A stretch of DNA of 64,000 bases from Coriobacteriia bacterium (GCA_030537355.1 JAUNNF010000003.1:62001-126000); one strand, 5' to 3'; counted from the first letter of the stretch, positions 47,655-56,411 are shown. Notes: a model not told the origin generated them from the sequence alone. A program made the numbers and translations.

Positions 47655-48500
47655 ATAACAAACAAAGATATCGAAAAATTTATTACTGATTACATGGCAG
47701 ACCCAAAGCTCAATACCATGAAAAAGCTAGACGGCTTTGCTTTTGACACACCGCTTGTTGGCTTTTCGTCAGCTACCGATGAGCTATATCCATATTACAA
47801 AAATCACATCGATCCTAACTTTTATCGCCTACCAGAGGAATGGCTAAAAGGCTACTACAAGCATGACTTCGACCCAAAAAATGTAAGCGTAGTTAGCTGG
47901 GTGCTCCCTCAAACAGAAGACACTCGCAAAAAAGCACGCGAGTGCGATGACGCCCCAACGCTAGAATGGGAAAGAGTTCGAGTTTACGGAGAAGAGTGCA
48001 ATCGCGATATGGCTGAAGCGCTGCAAAATTGGCTTCGCGAGCAAGGTATTGAAGCAATTGCTCCAATAGTATCGCCTGAATTTTCATGGGGAGATAGCGA
48101 GCGCTTCTTCCTCATTTCCAACTGGTCGGAACGCCACACAGCTCTTATCTCTGGGCTTGGCACATTCGGACTTTGCGATGGCCTCATCACCAAAGCGGGT
48201 AAAGCCGTACGCTACGGGTCTGTAATTCTAAACGCACCACTAACACCAACAAAACGAGAATACACTGAATACAACGAATACTGCCAAGCCAAAAACGGCT
48301 GTCGCGCATGCATTAACCGCTGCCCCGCAGATGCAATCACACCAGAGGGAGGCCACAACAAGGCCTTATGCCAAAAATTCCAACAAGAGACAACTGCAAA
48401 AATTCTAAAAGAACGCTACGATTATGACGAGTTAGCAGTCTGTGGATTATGCCAGACGGGTGTTCCATGCGAGGCTGGGATTCCTGAAAAGTTGAATTAA
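47655..48500 (+). CDS. Epoxyqueuosine-reductase-like 4Fe-4S protein; start codon uncertain
   Basis: An iron-sulfur protein related to QueG and other double-cubane 4Fe-4S proteins. It has two cysteine groups near the C terminus (CRACINRCPADAI and CGLCQTGVPCEAG) after HTALISGLGTFGLCDGLITKAG. The first ATG is at 47694, without a ribosome site. Upstream in the same frame a GAAAAGGG site stands six bases before an ATA at 47655, which would give a plausible N terminus TNKDIEKFITDY. No NTG codon lies between the upstream stop and 47694. The coordinates given use the ATA; the conservative start is 47694. Confidence 0.75.
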   Translation: MTNKDIEKFITDYMADPKLNTMKKLDGFAFDTPLVGFSSATDELYPYYKNHIDPNFYRLPEEWLKGYYKHDFDPKNVSVVSWVLPQTEDTRKKARECDDAPTLEWERVRVYGEECNRDMAEALQNWLREQGIEAIAPIVSPEFSWGDSERFFLISNWSERHTALISGLGTFGLCDGLITKAGKAVRYGSVILNAPLTPTKREYTEYNEYCQAKNGCRACINRCPADAITPEGGHNKALCQKFQQETTAKILKERYDYDELAVCGLCQTGVPCEAGIPEKLN

Positions 48501-48930
48501 AAAACCTGAACTTCTCTTTTGTTCAACTTGTACATATACTTCTTAATTTCTGGCAAATATGGCTTGAGATCTGCCTGATGCTTCTCCCGTTCGGGACTAC
48601 CTTTTTCAATTATTTTATCTGTACACATAGAAATTGACTTTTCCAGCAAATCATCATGGTCGATAAAAAACGTAGTATCAAACACATCGTTAAATTGGAA
48701 AGGCGCGGAATACCGTATTCTATTATTTGTTATTGAATTGAGGTTAATTTCATTGTCGGCATTATATTTCTATAAGGATTTAGGAGCCTCATCAATTGTG
48801 TAATAATGGCCAATGTCTTTAATAGCTTCTGCGCGTTCTGCAGCATCTGCGGCACATTGACTCGTAATAAAATTTTAACGTAATTCTTCTTTCCACTGGT
48901 CTGTATTATTAATAATCTCTTCCCATCTAC
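48497..48930 (-). pseudogene. Decayed DUF2971-like gene
   Basis: One minus-strand frame reads with sense across this stretch but is broken by stops at 48875-48877 (TAA) and 48770-48772 (TAG). Translated pieces are RWEEIINNTDQWKEELR, a middle part with IKDIGHYYTIDEAPKSL, and KYNADNEINLNSITNNRIRY followed by SAPFQFNDVFDTTFF. The last resembles the N-terminal LYKY...FSxPxxFNDPFD pattern of DUF2971 proteins. The C-terminal part is missing compared with that family. The remaining open part is 62 codons. It lies downstream of the RhuM gene at the edge of the accessory island. Confidence 0.65.
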
Positions 48931-49947
48931 TTAGAAGTCTTTTTGAGTTCTACTATTCAAATCTTCGATTGCGTCAAAATAATCTTTTTCAACATCACTT
49001 AATATGCGTTGCTTATATTTAACATATTCGCTTTCAGCTTTATTCATAGCTTGCCTATGGGTAACTGAACCCGCATCCATTAACAATTGCTCGCCATTGC
49101 TAGTAAGCACTTTATCCAAATGTTTAGACCAGTCTTCCATGGTCATTGCAATGCCACGTTCAGCTTGACGTTCTGCAAAATCCAAATAACCTGAAACAAT
49201 TTGTCCCATTACCCTAAGTTCTTTTTCATCCAAATAGTTTTTAGCAATTTTTGCTTCATCTAGCGTAGGTTGCTTGCCTCTAAAAACAGTCAAGCCCATA
49301 AAAACTTTTTCTGCATCTGCCCTATTAAATATAACCTCGCTTGCAGTATTACCATGGACTGCATAATGAATCTTGTTTTGCACTTTCTTGAAAAACTCAA
49401 TGGAAATTTCAGCCTGAGGATCATAATCTATACTCGTTGCATAAATTTCTAATACTTGCCTATAAAATACTTTCTCAGAAGCGCGAATATCACGAATACG
49501 CTCAAGCAGCTCTTTAAAGTAATTACCTCCTCCAAGCTCTTTTAAGCGATTATCGTCCAATGCATAACCCTTGCGAATATACTCATTCAACACACGTGTA
49601 GCCCATTGACGAAACTTAGTAGCTTTTTTGGAATTAACACGATAGCCAACGGAGATTATCATGTCTAAATTATAAAATTGTTTAGAGCGTTTAACTTCTC
49701 TATTGCCTTCTTTTTGAACTGTTAAGAAATCCTTAACAGTTGCCTTTTCACCTAGTTCTTTGCTGTCATAAATAGATTTTATATGCATTGAAATATTAGC
49801 TTTTGAACTATCAAATAGTTTAGCCATTGCAGATTGTGTCATCCAAAAAGTGTCGTCTTCAAGATACACATCAACATATTGTTTTTCCCCATCTAAGTTG
49901 TATAACAATATGTTTTCTGTTTTAACCAACGACACCTCCAGCATCAA
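48931..49947 (-). CDS. RhuM-family (virulence/Fic-DOC-associated) protein
   Basis: A 338-residue RhuM protein. It has an N-terminal winged-helix-like segment (DDTFWMTQSAMAKLFDSSKANISMHI), then the hallmark KRSKQFYNLDMIISVGYRVNSKKATKFRQWATRVLNEYI. RhuM proteins are common near type I restriction loci and other islands. Their function is unresolved; DNA binding is likely from the N-terminal region. It lies upstream of the decayed DUF2971 gene. The first ATG pair lacks a clear ribosome site. Confidence 0.85.
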   Translation of the reverse strand: MMLEVSLVKTENILLYNLDGEKQYVDVYLEDDTFWMTQSAMAKLFDSSKANISMHIKSIYDSKELGEKATVKDFLTVQKEGNREVKRSKQFYNLDMIISVGYRVNSKKATKFRQWATRVLNEYIRKGYALDDNRLKELGGGNYFKELLERIRDIRASEKVFYRQVLEIYATSIDYDPQAEISIEFFKKVQNKIHYAVHGNTASEVIFNRADAEKVFMGLTVFRGKQPTLDEAKIAKNYLDEKELRVMGQIVSGYLDFAERQAERGIAMTMEDWSKHLDKVLTSNGEQLLMDAGSVTHRQAMNKAESEYVKYKQRILSDVEKDYFDAIEDLNSRTQKDF

Positions 49948-50059
49948 AATAATCTTATCATTTATTTGAAAACATTATATCACAAATTTCTACAAAACCG
50001 AACAAATATTCTTTTTTATCTCATCAAACTTTTTTTATTTATCGTGATTTGCCTCCCCT

Positions 50060-50097
50060 AGAGCTTTGATTGTTACAGCATAGTTGAGTGGCGAGGA
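50060..50097. repeat. Direct repeat flanking NYN module, left copy
   Basis: About 38 bases beginning AGAGCTTTGATTGTTACAGC and ending GAGTGGCGAGGA. The second copy at 50943-50980 differs at roughly six positions. The pair brackets the NYN gene and its leader. Confidence 0.75.
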
Positions 50098-50167
50098 CAA
50101 ATTAACTCTATACAGAATTTTTAAAAAACCTTACTTCCCTATTTACAAATATACTAAAAGGTGTTAA

Positions 50168-50173
50168 TATAAT
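50168..50173 (+). promoter_or_regulatory. -10 box of the NYN leader transcript
   Basis: TATAAT with an expected RNA start near 50180. A TTTACA at 50142-50147 lies 20 bases upstream, longer than ideal. Confidence 0.5.
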
Positions 50174-50211
50174 ATCAACTTTTGGACACGCGTTCAGCGG
50201 GCCCAACCAAA

Positions 50212-50236
50212 GGCGGGGAGGTACCCCGCCCTTTTT
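50212..50236 (+). terminator. GC-rich intrinsic terminator (attenuator) in NYN leader
   Basis: GGCGGGG (50212-50218), loop AGGTA, CCCCGCC (50224-50230), then CTTTTT. This is a perfect 7 bp stem with a T run. It ends the leader before any coding sequence, so expression of NYN requires read-through. Confidence 0.85.
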
Positions 50237-50267
50237 CTACCCTTTAGGAGGTATATGGCGGGGGTAC
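50221..50267 (+). promoter_or_regulatory. Alternative hairpin competing with the terminator
   Basis: GTACCCCGCC (50221-50230), the right half of the terminator, can also pair with GGCGGGGGTAC (50257-50267; one bulged G). The two structures exclude one another. The alternative pairing takes in the start of the small leader ORF. Confidence 0.55.
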
Positions 50268-50332
50268 TATCAAAAATTCAATATTCGTACTGCCGTATAC
50301 GAATAAATGTCCTAATTAAGGAGGCAACATGA
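50255..50332 (+). CDS. 25-residue leader ORF overlapping the NYN start
   Basis: A small ORF beginning MAGVLSKIQYSYC and ending with TGA that overlaps the NYN ATG (ATGA). TTTAGGAGG precedes its start codon at short spacing. An 8 bp inverted repeat, TATTCGTA/TACGAATA (50282-50305), lies within it. It could be a leader peptide coupled to NYN translation. I recognise no family, and it could be non-coding in practice. Confidence 0.5.
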   Translation: MAGVLSKIQYSYCRIRINVLIKEAT

Positions 50333-50838
50333 ATCAGGCATTCATTGACGGTCAAAACTTAATATATAGCGCAAGAAACGACAAACAATCCTGGGATATA
50401 GATTTAGCTAAATTTAGATTTTATTTGCTAAGAAAATACAACGTAGACAAAGCATATTATTTTATTGGTTATTATGAAAAAAAGAATTCTGAATTGTATA
50501 ACACAATTAAAAATGCTAATTTTCACATAATTTTTAGAGAACACGCAACAGGAATGAAAAGCATCAAAAAAGGGAACGTTGATACCGATATTGTGTTTGA
50601 AATAATGAGGAAAATTTCAGACAGAGAAGATTTTGATAAAATTGTACTTGTATCTGGTGATGGGGACTATTATAAAATGGTTAATTACTTAATTAATAAA
50701 AATAAATTTATGAGATTACTTGCCCCATCAGAAAAACGTATGTCATCCTTGTACAGAAAATTAGGATCTAATAGATACATGTTTTTAGACAGAAAAGAAA
50801 TTAAAAAGAAAATCGGAAAAAATGCGGGTTCTGCTTAG
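50329..50838 (+). CDS. NYN-domain nuclease-like protein
   Basis: A 169-residue PIN-fold NYN protein. The acidic residues expected of the site are present: IDGQNL near residue 7, GNVDTDIVFEIM near 86 and VSGDGDYYKMV near 108. NYN domains are RNA- or DNA-cleaving nucleases. AAGGAGG stands five bases before the ATG. Its leader has a terminator, an alternative hairpin and a small ORF, implying regulated read-through. The C-terminal tail is lysine-rich. The gene is AT-rich and sits between two direct repeats, suggesting acquisition as a unit. Confidence 0.85.
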   Translation: MNQAFIDGQNLIYSARNDKQSWDIDLAKFRFYLLRKYNVDKAYYFIGYYEKKNSELYNTIKNANFHIIFREHATGMKSIKKGNVDTDIVFEIMRKISDREDFDKIVLVSGDGDYYKMVNYLINKNKFMRLLAPSEKRMSSLYRKLGSNRYMFLDRKEIKKKIGKNAGSA

Positions 50839-50942
50839 GTAGTTAACCGTTCGCATCCCCCGCTTCGTAATACCGCTACTATAACACAATATTTAAGAAA
50901 TTTCTAGTCCTAATTTTTGAACAGCTTAAAATTACCTCACAT

Positions 50943-50980
50943 GGAGCTTTGATTATTATAGCATATTTGAGTGGCGAGTA
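50943..50980. repeat. Direct repeat flanking NYN module, right copy
   Basis: Begins GGAGCTTTGATTATTATAGC and ends GAGTGGCGAGTA; partner of 50060-50097 about 883 bases away. Confidence 0.75.
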
Positions 50981-51010
50981 TGAGATGGCGAGGAGGAGGC
51001 GTGCGAGCCC

Positions 51011-51025
51011 TTAGCTCCCAGCTAA
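51011..51025. repeat. Small inverted repeat TTAGCT-CCC-AGCTAA
   Basis: A 6-3-6 palindrome. The same unit recurs at 52355-52369 within a longer duplicated block, and a version with loop ACG occurs at 63242-63256. Confidence 0.7.
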
Positions 51026-51082
51026 TGAATTAGGCTGTAATATATATACAATATTAAATAAACCAAGCAAAGGATGTCCAAA

Positions 51083-51343
51083 ATGATGATCAGCCCAGAC
51101 ATGTATTACGAGAACCTAAAAGACAAAAGCAAAGACCAAATTCTCAAAGAAATCAATGAGCTAAAAGCCAATATTAAAAGCCTAGAGGCCCAAATCGATA
51201 AGAACGCTAAAGCAATGGCCGAGTATTCAGAAAATCCAGATAATGCTCCTGAGATATATGAGATGGATCCTTCATATGAGCTTCAATTAGATATGAATCG
51301 CGAGTATCTGGATATGGCCAACAAGGCTTATGAGGAGGCGTAG
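51083..51343 (+). CDS. Small coiled-coil protein of unknown function
   Basis: An 86-residue helical, acidic protein with a heptad-like stretch (ILKEINELKANIKSLEAQID) and a Tyr/Met-rich end. I prefer the ATG at 51083, because AAAGGA lies nine bases before it; the ATG at 51074 is too close to that site. A broken partial copy of this gene lies at 52384-52546. The sequence after its stop is a GGCGAGGA-rich tract. Confidence 0.6.
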   Translation: MMISPDMYYENLKDKSKDQILKEINELKANIKSLEAQIDKNAKAMAEYSENPDNAPEIYEMDPSYELQLDMNREYLDMANKAYEEA

Positions 51344-51385
51344 GGCGAGGATGAGGATGGCGAGGAGTTGTAAGCGGCAAGCTAA

Positions 51386-51414
51386 TTGCCAACCCTCACC
51401 CAATGCTGTATAAT
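51386..51414 (+). promoter_or_regulatory. Promoter of the 51464 gene
   Basis: TTGCCA (51386-51391), exactly 17 bases, TATAAT (51409-51414). The expected start is near 51421. The -35 also forms the right half of a small palindrome GGCAA/TTGCC. Confidence 0.75.
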
Positions 51415-51463
51415 ACAACTCACATCCACAAACACTAGACACACTAAAAACAAGGAGTCATAA

Positions 51464-51832
51464 ATGTATCAAACAGTAGACAATCCAAGCTTAAATGGTT
51501 TTCTCATGGGCAGCGCTGCCGCCGAAATGGTCAAACGCAACAAAAGCAAACAAATCACGCTCGACAGACTTCAAGAAGTTATTTACAATCTTGTCTTAGA
51601 GGACGAAAGCAAACTTAAGAACTTTCAAAAGTGCAGCCTAGACATCCTATACCACATCTGCCAAAACAACTATAAAAAATGCAAGAACCTAAAAGTGTTC
51701 GAGCAAAAATACCTAAACTACGACAATCTAAAATCGCTCGACAAACTCAAACAATACACCGACGAAGAAATCTACAACTCAATTGTCGAGATCAAAACCT
51801 TGCTCACTTACACTAAACCTACAGAAGTCTAA
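51464..51832 (+). CDS. Unknown accessory protein
   Basis: A 122-residue protein, probably all helical, with a basic middle part (AAEMVKRNKSKQ, NNYKKCKNLKVF). I recognise no family. It has a good promoter and a ribosome site (ACAAGGAG), so it is likely a real gene. It is followed 12 bases later by a small membrane-anchored protein, probably in the same transcript. Confidence 0.65.
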   Translation: MYQTVDNPSLNGFLMGSAAAEMVKRNKSKQITLDRLQEVIYNLVLEDESKLKNFQKCSLDILYHICQNNYKKCKNLKVFEQKYLNYDNLKSLDKLKQYTDEEIYNSIVEIKTLLTYTKPTEV

Positions 51833-51844
51833 CAAAACCCACAA

Positions 51845-52369
51845 ATGGATTTCATACAACAAATAGGAAATTTTGCGATTCAATCTCCGCTACACACAAT
51901 TTTAATTGTGGCAATCCTTGCAATAATAGTTCTAATTATCTGCGAGACTCCGATATGTATTTATATCAAACTTAAAAGCATCAAAAAGAAAAAAATCGAC
52001 GCAATCATACACGCCCTTGTTTTTGAAGAAAAAGAAATTCTAATTGATGAAATCTATAAGTATGCCTCATTTAAAAAAGACTGGACTCAGCCCTCATACC
52101 TTATGAACTATCGATTAGTTGGCTTATACATAATCCGCAACACCACTAAAAGCGAGCATCTAATAGGCGCTGGTTACTACATATTTAAAGATGCTTACGA
52201 GCAATATTCCTCAATACCAGAAATTATAAGAGATGTACACAAAGGAGATAAATTTACATTAAAAATTTTACCGATGTTTAATTCAGGATCATACAATCTC
52301 AAAAATTTTTATGGGAGAGTGGTTAGCGAGTATAGCAATGGTGTTAGCGAGCCCTTAGCTCCCAGCTAA
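51845..52369 (+). CDS. Unknown membrane-anchored protein with repeat-derived C terminus
   Basis: A 174-residue protein with one N-terminal membrane segment (HTILIVAILAIIVLIICETP), a basic stretch (KLKSIKKKKID) and a soluble domain. No family is recognised and there is no clear ribosome site. The last residues (GVSEPLAPS) and the stop are encoded by the duplicated block containing TTAGCT-CCC-AGCTAA, so the original 3' end may have been replaced. Confidence 0.6.
   Translation: MDFIQQIGNFAIQSPLHTILIVAILAIIVLIICETPICIYIKLKSIKKKKIDAIIHALVFEEKEILIDEIYKYASFKKDWTQPSYLMNYRLVGLYIIRNTTKSEHLIGAGYYIFKDAYEQYSSIPEIIRDVHKGDKFTLKILPMFNSGSYNLKNFYGRVVSEYSNGVSEPLAPS
52355..52369. repeat. Small inverted repeat TTAGCT-CCC-AGCTAA, second copy
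   Basis: Identical to 51011-51025. The identity extends on both sides from GCGAGCCC to AATTAG, so the copy is part of a duplicated block. Confidence 0.75.
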
Positions 52370-52383
52370 TGAATTAGACTATC

Positions 52384-52546
52384 CTAGAAGCCCAAATCGA
52401 TAAGAACGCTAAAGCAATGGCCGAGTATTCAGAGAATCCAGATAATGCTCCTGAGATTTATGAAATAGATCCTTCCCCATAGAGCTTCAATTAGATATGA
52501 ATCGCGAGTATCTGGATATGGCTGTTAGGGTTTATGAGGAGGCTTA
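52384..52546 (+). pseudogene. Decayed partial copy of the 51083 coiled-coil gene
   Basis: About 160 bases match 51188-51343 almost exactly (GCCCAAATCGATAAGAACGC and following), but the N-terminal coding part and promoter are missing. After GATCCTTCC a small insertion changes the frame and makes a TAG. With the upstream block at 52349-52380 it represents a copy of 51005-51343 from which about 146 bases have been deleted. Confidence 0.8.
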
Positions 52547-52573
52547 AATTAGAATACTAAAAATAAAATAAAT

Positions 52574-53251
52574 TTATAATTTTTTGTTAAAAACCAGCTC
52601 ACAAAACTTTATAGCTACATCATTAAATTCGTAGCCTGTCATCATGTTATTTTTTCCCGTTGAACCGTCATCTTCATATGTGAAAGTTAACTCTGAATTC
52701 ATCGGCGTCAACCAGCCATTAGCGTTTAAACTAATTTCTTCAGTTTTCATATTATTGTTCTCAATTGACTTATTCCAATTATTTTTTAAATATAATAAAT
52801 CTTGATAAGGTGTGTTTTTTGTCATCAACATATAACGCCTAAACTCATTTCTGTTAATCTTTTCTTTCATTAATAAATGAGATAATTTTGAATAAATAGA
52901 AATTTTTTCATACTCTTCTGTCTTATCAATAATTTCTAAAATAAACAAATCTTCATGGTAGATTGCATGTTTTTCAATTTTTTTTGAAAATTTCTTTTTA
53001 TCTTTATCTGTTAATTCAGCATAATCCATAAGGTACAATTTTAATTTATGATAAAACAAATTATCTCTTACAGTAAAGCACAGTTTTCCAAGCTTAACAA
53101 GCTTAGAGATAACAGGTATAGTTTGTAAACCATCATCTATGTCGTTAGAAAAATCATCTGAATTAAAATAATCATGCAAACCACTACTGTCAACATGAAC
53201 AATATCCAGTATTTGATTACTTAAGTCAATTTGTTCAGATTCGCTATTCAT
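52574..53251 (-). CDS. Unknown protein at the end of the type I R-M operon
   Basis: A 225-residue, mostly helical and very AT-rich gene product, acidic at the N terminus. The central part (GLQTIPVISKLVKLGKLCF) is hydrophobic. I recognise no family with confidence. It lies 16 bases after hsdR in the same direction, so it is likely in the restriction operon. Its role may be accessory defence or none. Confidence 0.65.
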   Translation of the reverse strand: MNSESEQIDLSNQILDIVHVDSSGLHDYFNSDDFSNDIDDGLQTIPVISKLVKLGKLCFTVRDNLFYHKLKLYLMDYAELTDKDKKKFSKKIEKHAIYHEDLFILEIIDKTEEYEKISIYSKLSHLLMKEKINRNEFRRYMLMTKNTPYQDLLYLKNNWNKSIENNNMKTEEISLNANGWLTPMNSELTFTYEDDGSTGKNNMMTGYEFNDVAIKFCELVFNKKL

Positions 53252-53267
53252 AAAAATAACCTATATC

Positions 53268-56200
53268 TTAGGCAGCTTCCCCTAAGCTAACCCATGCATA
53301 TTCATAAATCTCACGATTAAGTTTTGCAAAACTATCACTATCATAGCTATCAGGTAATTTACTCCATAAAATATTTCTGATTAGGTTACTTACTTCTGCT
53401 TGAGTTTGCTCTTTGTCTCTCCAATGATCGAGTTCAGCGACTTTTGCTTTTAACTCTTCTAGTAACTCAGCAGACAACTCTTTAACTTGTTTAATTTCAG
53501 CTTTAGACAAGTCATCTTTAAACACAATCTCATACAAAGCCTGCTCTTGTTCATTCTTAAAACCTTCTTTAATGTATCTTTGCTGCTCGTCATCCAAGCT
53601 TTTTGCAAACTTCATTAACTCTTCAAAAGTTCTTTCAATTTCAGATTTATCCTGCTTTTTATTGTATTCTTCAATAATCTTTTGATAGCGCTTATAATAA
53701 TCAATACGATTTGAGTTTACTTTTAGCATATTATCAAGCTTGAATTCAATAACATCCTGCAAATCTCTTATAACAAGCTTCTTGTTCTTTACACGTTCAA
53801 ACTCTTTACTTAATAGATCAAAATTGATTTCACTGATATCAAATTTCTTTGTTTCTGTATCGTAATTTAACTCTGTACCCTCTTCTATTTCTATATTTTC
53901 ACTAATAATCCCATTAATTTTTACCATCAAATCAGTAATATCTGTATGAGACCTCTTCCTCATTAAAGCTGAATGAATTGCTGTAATTGCATCAGATTCC
54001 TTACGAGTCTCTTTGCTAATGTCTTCTCTATCTGCATACTTCATCAATGTAATAATCTCGGAGCTGTATGTTGTAAATATCTTTCTATCTTCAACAGGAG
54101 AACAAACTGAATTTGCACCTTTATTTACAAGAGCTAACTTATCGAAGTTCTTAGCATCGATTAACTCCTGTAGATCAAACCCTTTATCTTTCAAGAAACT
54201 TTTAGCGTCTTTAATAGTTTGCAAAATTTTAGCTATAAGAACTTTCTTGTCGATTGTAGGGTCTACACCACCTTTATGTCCTACATTAGCTGTGTAATCT
54301 GCAAGAGCCTTGCGCAATGCTTTTACTATACCTACATAATCAATAATCATTCCATTACTTTTGCCCTTATCAACTCTATTTGCTCTAGCAATAGCCTGCA
54401 TCAAAGTATGAGCCTTTAATGGTTTATCAAGATATAAACAAGATAGTGGTTTTACGTCAAAGCCAGTAAGCCACATCGCACATACAAACACAACTCTAAA
54501 TGGATTATCCCTGTCTTTAAACTCTTTATCGAGCTCGCGATTCATCATCTTTGCTCTATGAGGTAATATATCTAAGCCCCACTTTTCAAAAGTGGATATT
54601 TCATTTTGCTCTTGACTGATAACCACAGCCATTTCTGTTTCTTCCATCCATTTAATCTTGTCCTGAAGATCATCATACTCATCACCTGACAATGTAGACA
54701 ATAAAGACTTAAGCCTTCCAATTTCTTCCTCCCAATATTCCTGAACAAGGTTATACATACGCACACAAGTAACTTTGTTGATACTTACAAACATTGCCTT
54801 GCCGCTCTTCCACATATCGGAGTAATTCTTAACAAAATCCTTAGCAATTAACCTAAGTCTTGGTTCGGCGGTATAAAGATGAATTTCTTTAGCAAATTCT
54901 GCTTCCACCTTGTCCTGCTTGTCAGGATCTAGATCAGCTTCTTCAATAGCATCTAATATTTCTTCAGTAATCTGAGGATTCTTTAAATCTTGTATCTTTT
55001 CTCCCCTATTTTCATAGAACAGAGGAACAGTTGCATTATCTTCAACAGCACGCTTGAAATCATATATGGAAATATATCCACCAAATGTTCTAGCAGTAAT
55101 ATTATCTTCAGACAACAATGGAGTACCAGTAAACCCAATGCGAGAAGCAGTTGGTAGCAAATCCATCATATTGTTTGCGTATACACCATATTGACTTCTA
55201 TGAGCTTCATCCGAAATGATAATAATATCGTGATCAGGCTTAATTGGTTCTTTAACAGGCTGATTAAACTTTTGAATTAAAGTAAATATATAACTAGGAT
55301 TGCCTTTAAGCTTTTTAACTAAATCTTTACCGCTGCTTGCTATAAATTCAGAAGCTTTAACACTTCCCAACAATCCGCAATTTTCAAACGTATCGCTTAT
55401 TTGCGTGTTTAAATCATCTCTATCGGTCAGAATTACAAAAGTTGGAGAACCAGCAAATTTACGTTTAATCTTTTGAGTAAGAAATAACATAGAATAACTT
55501 TTACCAGAACCTTGTGTATGCCAGAATACACCTAACTTACCTTCTCTAACTTTCCTATTGCTATATGCTCTCATAGCCTCATTAACACCTAAATATTGAT
55601 GATTTCGAGCAAGGATCTTATTAGTTTTACCACCTGAATGATCAAACAATATAAAATTTTCAATAATATCTAGGAAGTTTTCTTTCTTGCATATACCTCT
55701 AAGCATTGTCTGCAATTCAACACTGCCTTCATCTTCTTCAGCTAAACGCTTCCAATCGTGAAAGAATTCATATGGACTACCCAAAGTACCAACCTTGGCC
55801 TCGTCACCATTAGAAAGTATAACCATTGCATTGTAATGAAACAATTTAGGAATCGTTCTTTGGTAATCTCGATAATTGTCTATGTAAGCATTCTCGACAT
55901 CAACATCATTTCGCTTAAATTCAATAAACAACAATGGTATACCGTTAACAAATCCAACAATATCAGTACGTCTATGATACAAATCCCCGTAAATTTTCAT
56001 TTCTTCTACAGCAAAGAAATCGTTATTTTCTGGATCATCAAAATCTATTAAAATGACGGTTTTAACTTCATCTGTTCCATCTGGCCTCTTTAAATTAACC
56101 TTAATACCATTAATAATCTGTCTATACTTTTCTTCATTTATTTGCAAAAGAGAAGAAGTGGACATATAGCTTTCAAACTTTTTAATAACATCATCTATTA

Positions 56201-56411
56201 GTTCATCGGTTATCCATGGATTTAATTTTTTAATGGATTTCTTTAAATAACGTGTAAGAAGAATCTCTTTGTATGATATACGTCCTAATGTTCCTTCAGA
56301 CCCTAGCTTTTCCTGGTTGTATGCATATACAACATGCCAACCTAACTCTTGTGATAGTAAGTTACCAGCACTTTCTTGAATTAATTTTGTTTCTGAAAAA
56401 TCATAACTCAT
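53268..56411 (-). CDS. hsdR: Type I restriction enzyme R subunit HsdR
   Basis: A 1047-residue restriction/translocase subunit. The N-terminal nuclease contains TDIVGFVNGIPLLFIEFKR (D...ExK) near residue 150-170. The helicase motor follows, with Walker A WHTQGSGKSYSM, DEAHRSQYG, GFTGTPL and a C-terminal helicase region (IARANRVDKGK). The helical C-terminal domain binds the methylase. I start at 56411, since AAAGGA sits eight bases before that ATG. It overlaps the cyclase-like gene by 11 bases. Confidence 0.95.
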   Translation of the reverse strand: MSYDFSETKLIQESAGNLLSQELGWHVVYAYNQEKLGSEGTLGRISYKEILLTRYLKKSIKKLNPWITDELIDDVIKKFESYMSTSSLLQINEEKYRQIINGIKVNLKRPDGTDEVKTVILIDFDDPENNDFFAVEEMKIYGDLYHRRTDIVGFVNGIPLLFIEFKRNDVDVENAYIDNYRDYQRTIPKLFHYNAMVILSNGDEAKVGTLGSPYEFFHDWKRLAEEDEGSVELQTMLRGICKKENFLDIIENFILFDHSGGKTNKILARNHQYLGVNEAMRAYSNRKVREGKLGVFWHTQGSGKSYSMLFLTQKIKRKFAGSPTFVILTDRDDLNTQISDTFENCGLLGSVKASEFIASSGKDLVKKLKGNPSYIFTLIQKFNQPVKEPIKPDHDIIIISDEAHRSQYGVYANNMMDLLPTASRIGFTGTPLLSEDNITARTFGGYISIYDFKRAVEDNATVPLFYENRGEKIQDLKNPQITEEILDAIEEADLDPDKQDKVEAEFAKEIHLYTAEPRLRLIAKDFVKNYSDMWKSGKAMFVSINKVTCVRMYNLVQEYWEEEIGRLKSLLSTLSGDEYDDLQDKIKWMEETEMAVVISQEQNEISTFEKWGLDILPHRAKMMNRELDKEFKDRDNPFRVVFVCAMWLTGFDVKPLSCLYLDKPLKAHTLMQAIARANRVDKGKSNGMIIDYVGIVKALRKALADYTANVGHKGGVDPTIDKKVLIAKILQTIKDAKSFLKDKGFDLQELIDAKNFDKLALVNKGANSVCSPVEDRKIFTTYSSEIITLMKYADREDISKETRKESDAITAIHSALMRKRSHTDITDLMVKINGIISENIEIEEGTELNYDTETKKFDISEINFDLLSKEFERVKNKKLVIRDLQDVIEFKLDNMLKVNSNRIDYYKRYQKIIEEYNKKQDKSEIERTFEELMKFAKSLDDEQQRYIKEGFKNEQEQALYEIVFKDDLSKAEIKQVKELSAELLEELKAKVAELDHWRDKEQTQAEVSNLIRNILWSKLPDSYDSDSFAKLNREIYEYAWVSLGEAA

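Larger units (their letters stand above)
49948..50254. other. Leader and repeat region before the NYN gene
   Basis: This stretch holds a 38 bp direct-repeat copy (50060-50097), a -10 box TATAAT (50168-50173), about 40 bases of leader and a GC-rich terminator, each annotated separately. No protein-coding gene is evident. Confidence 0.6.

Noticed and set aside
50180-50236. A type III toxin-antitoxin RNA before the NYN gene
   Set aside because: The leader has a terminator as in such systems, but no tandem repeats, and NYN is not the usual toxin fold; an attenuator fits better.
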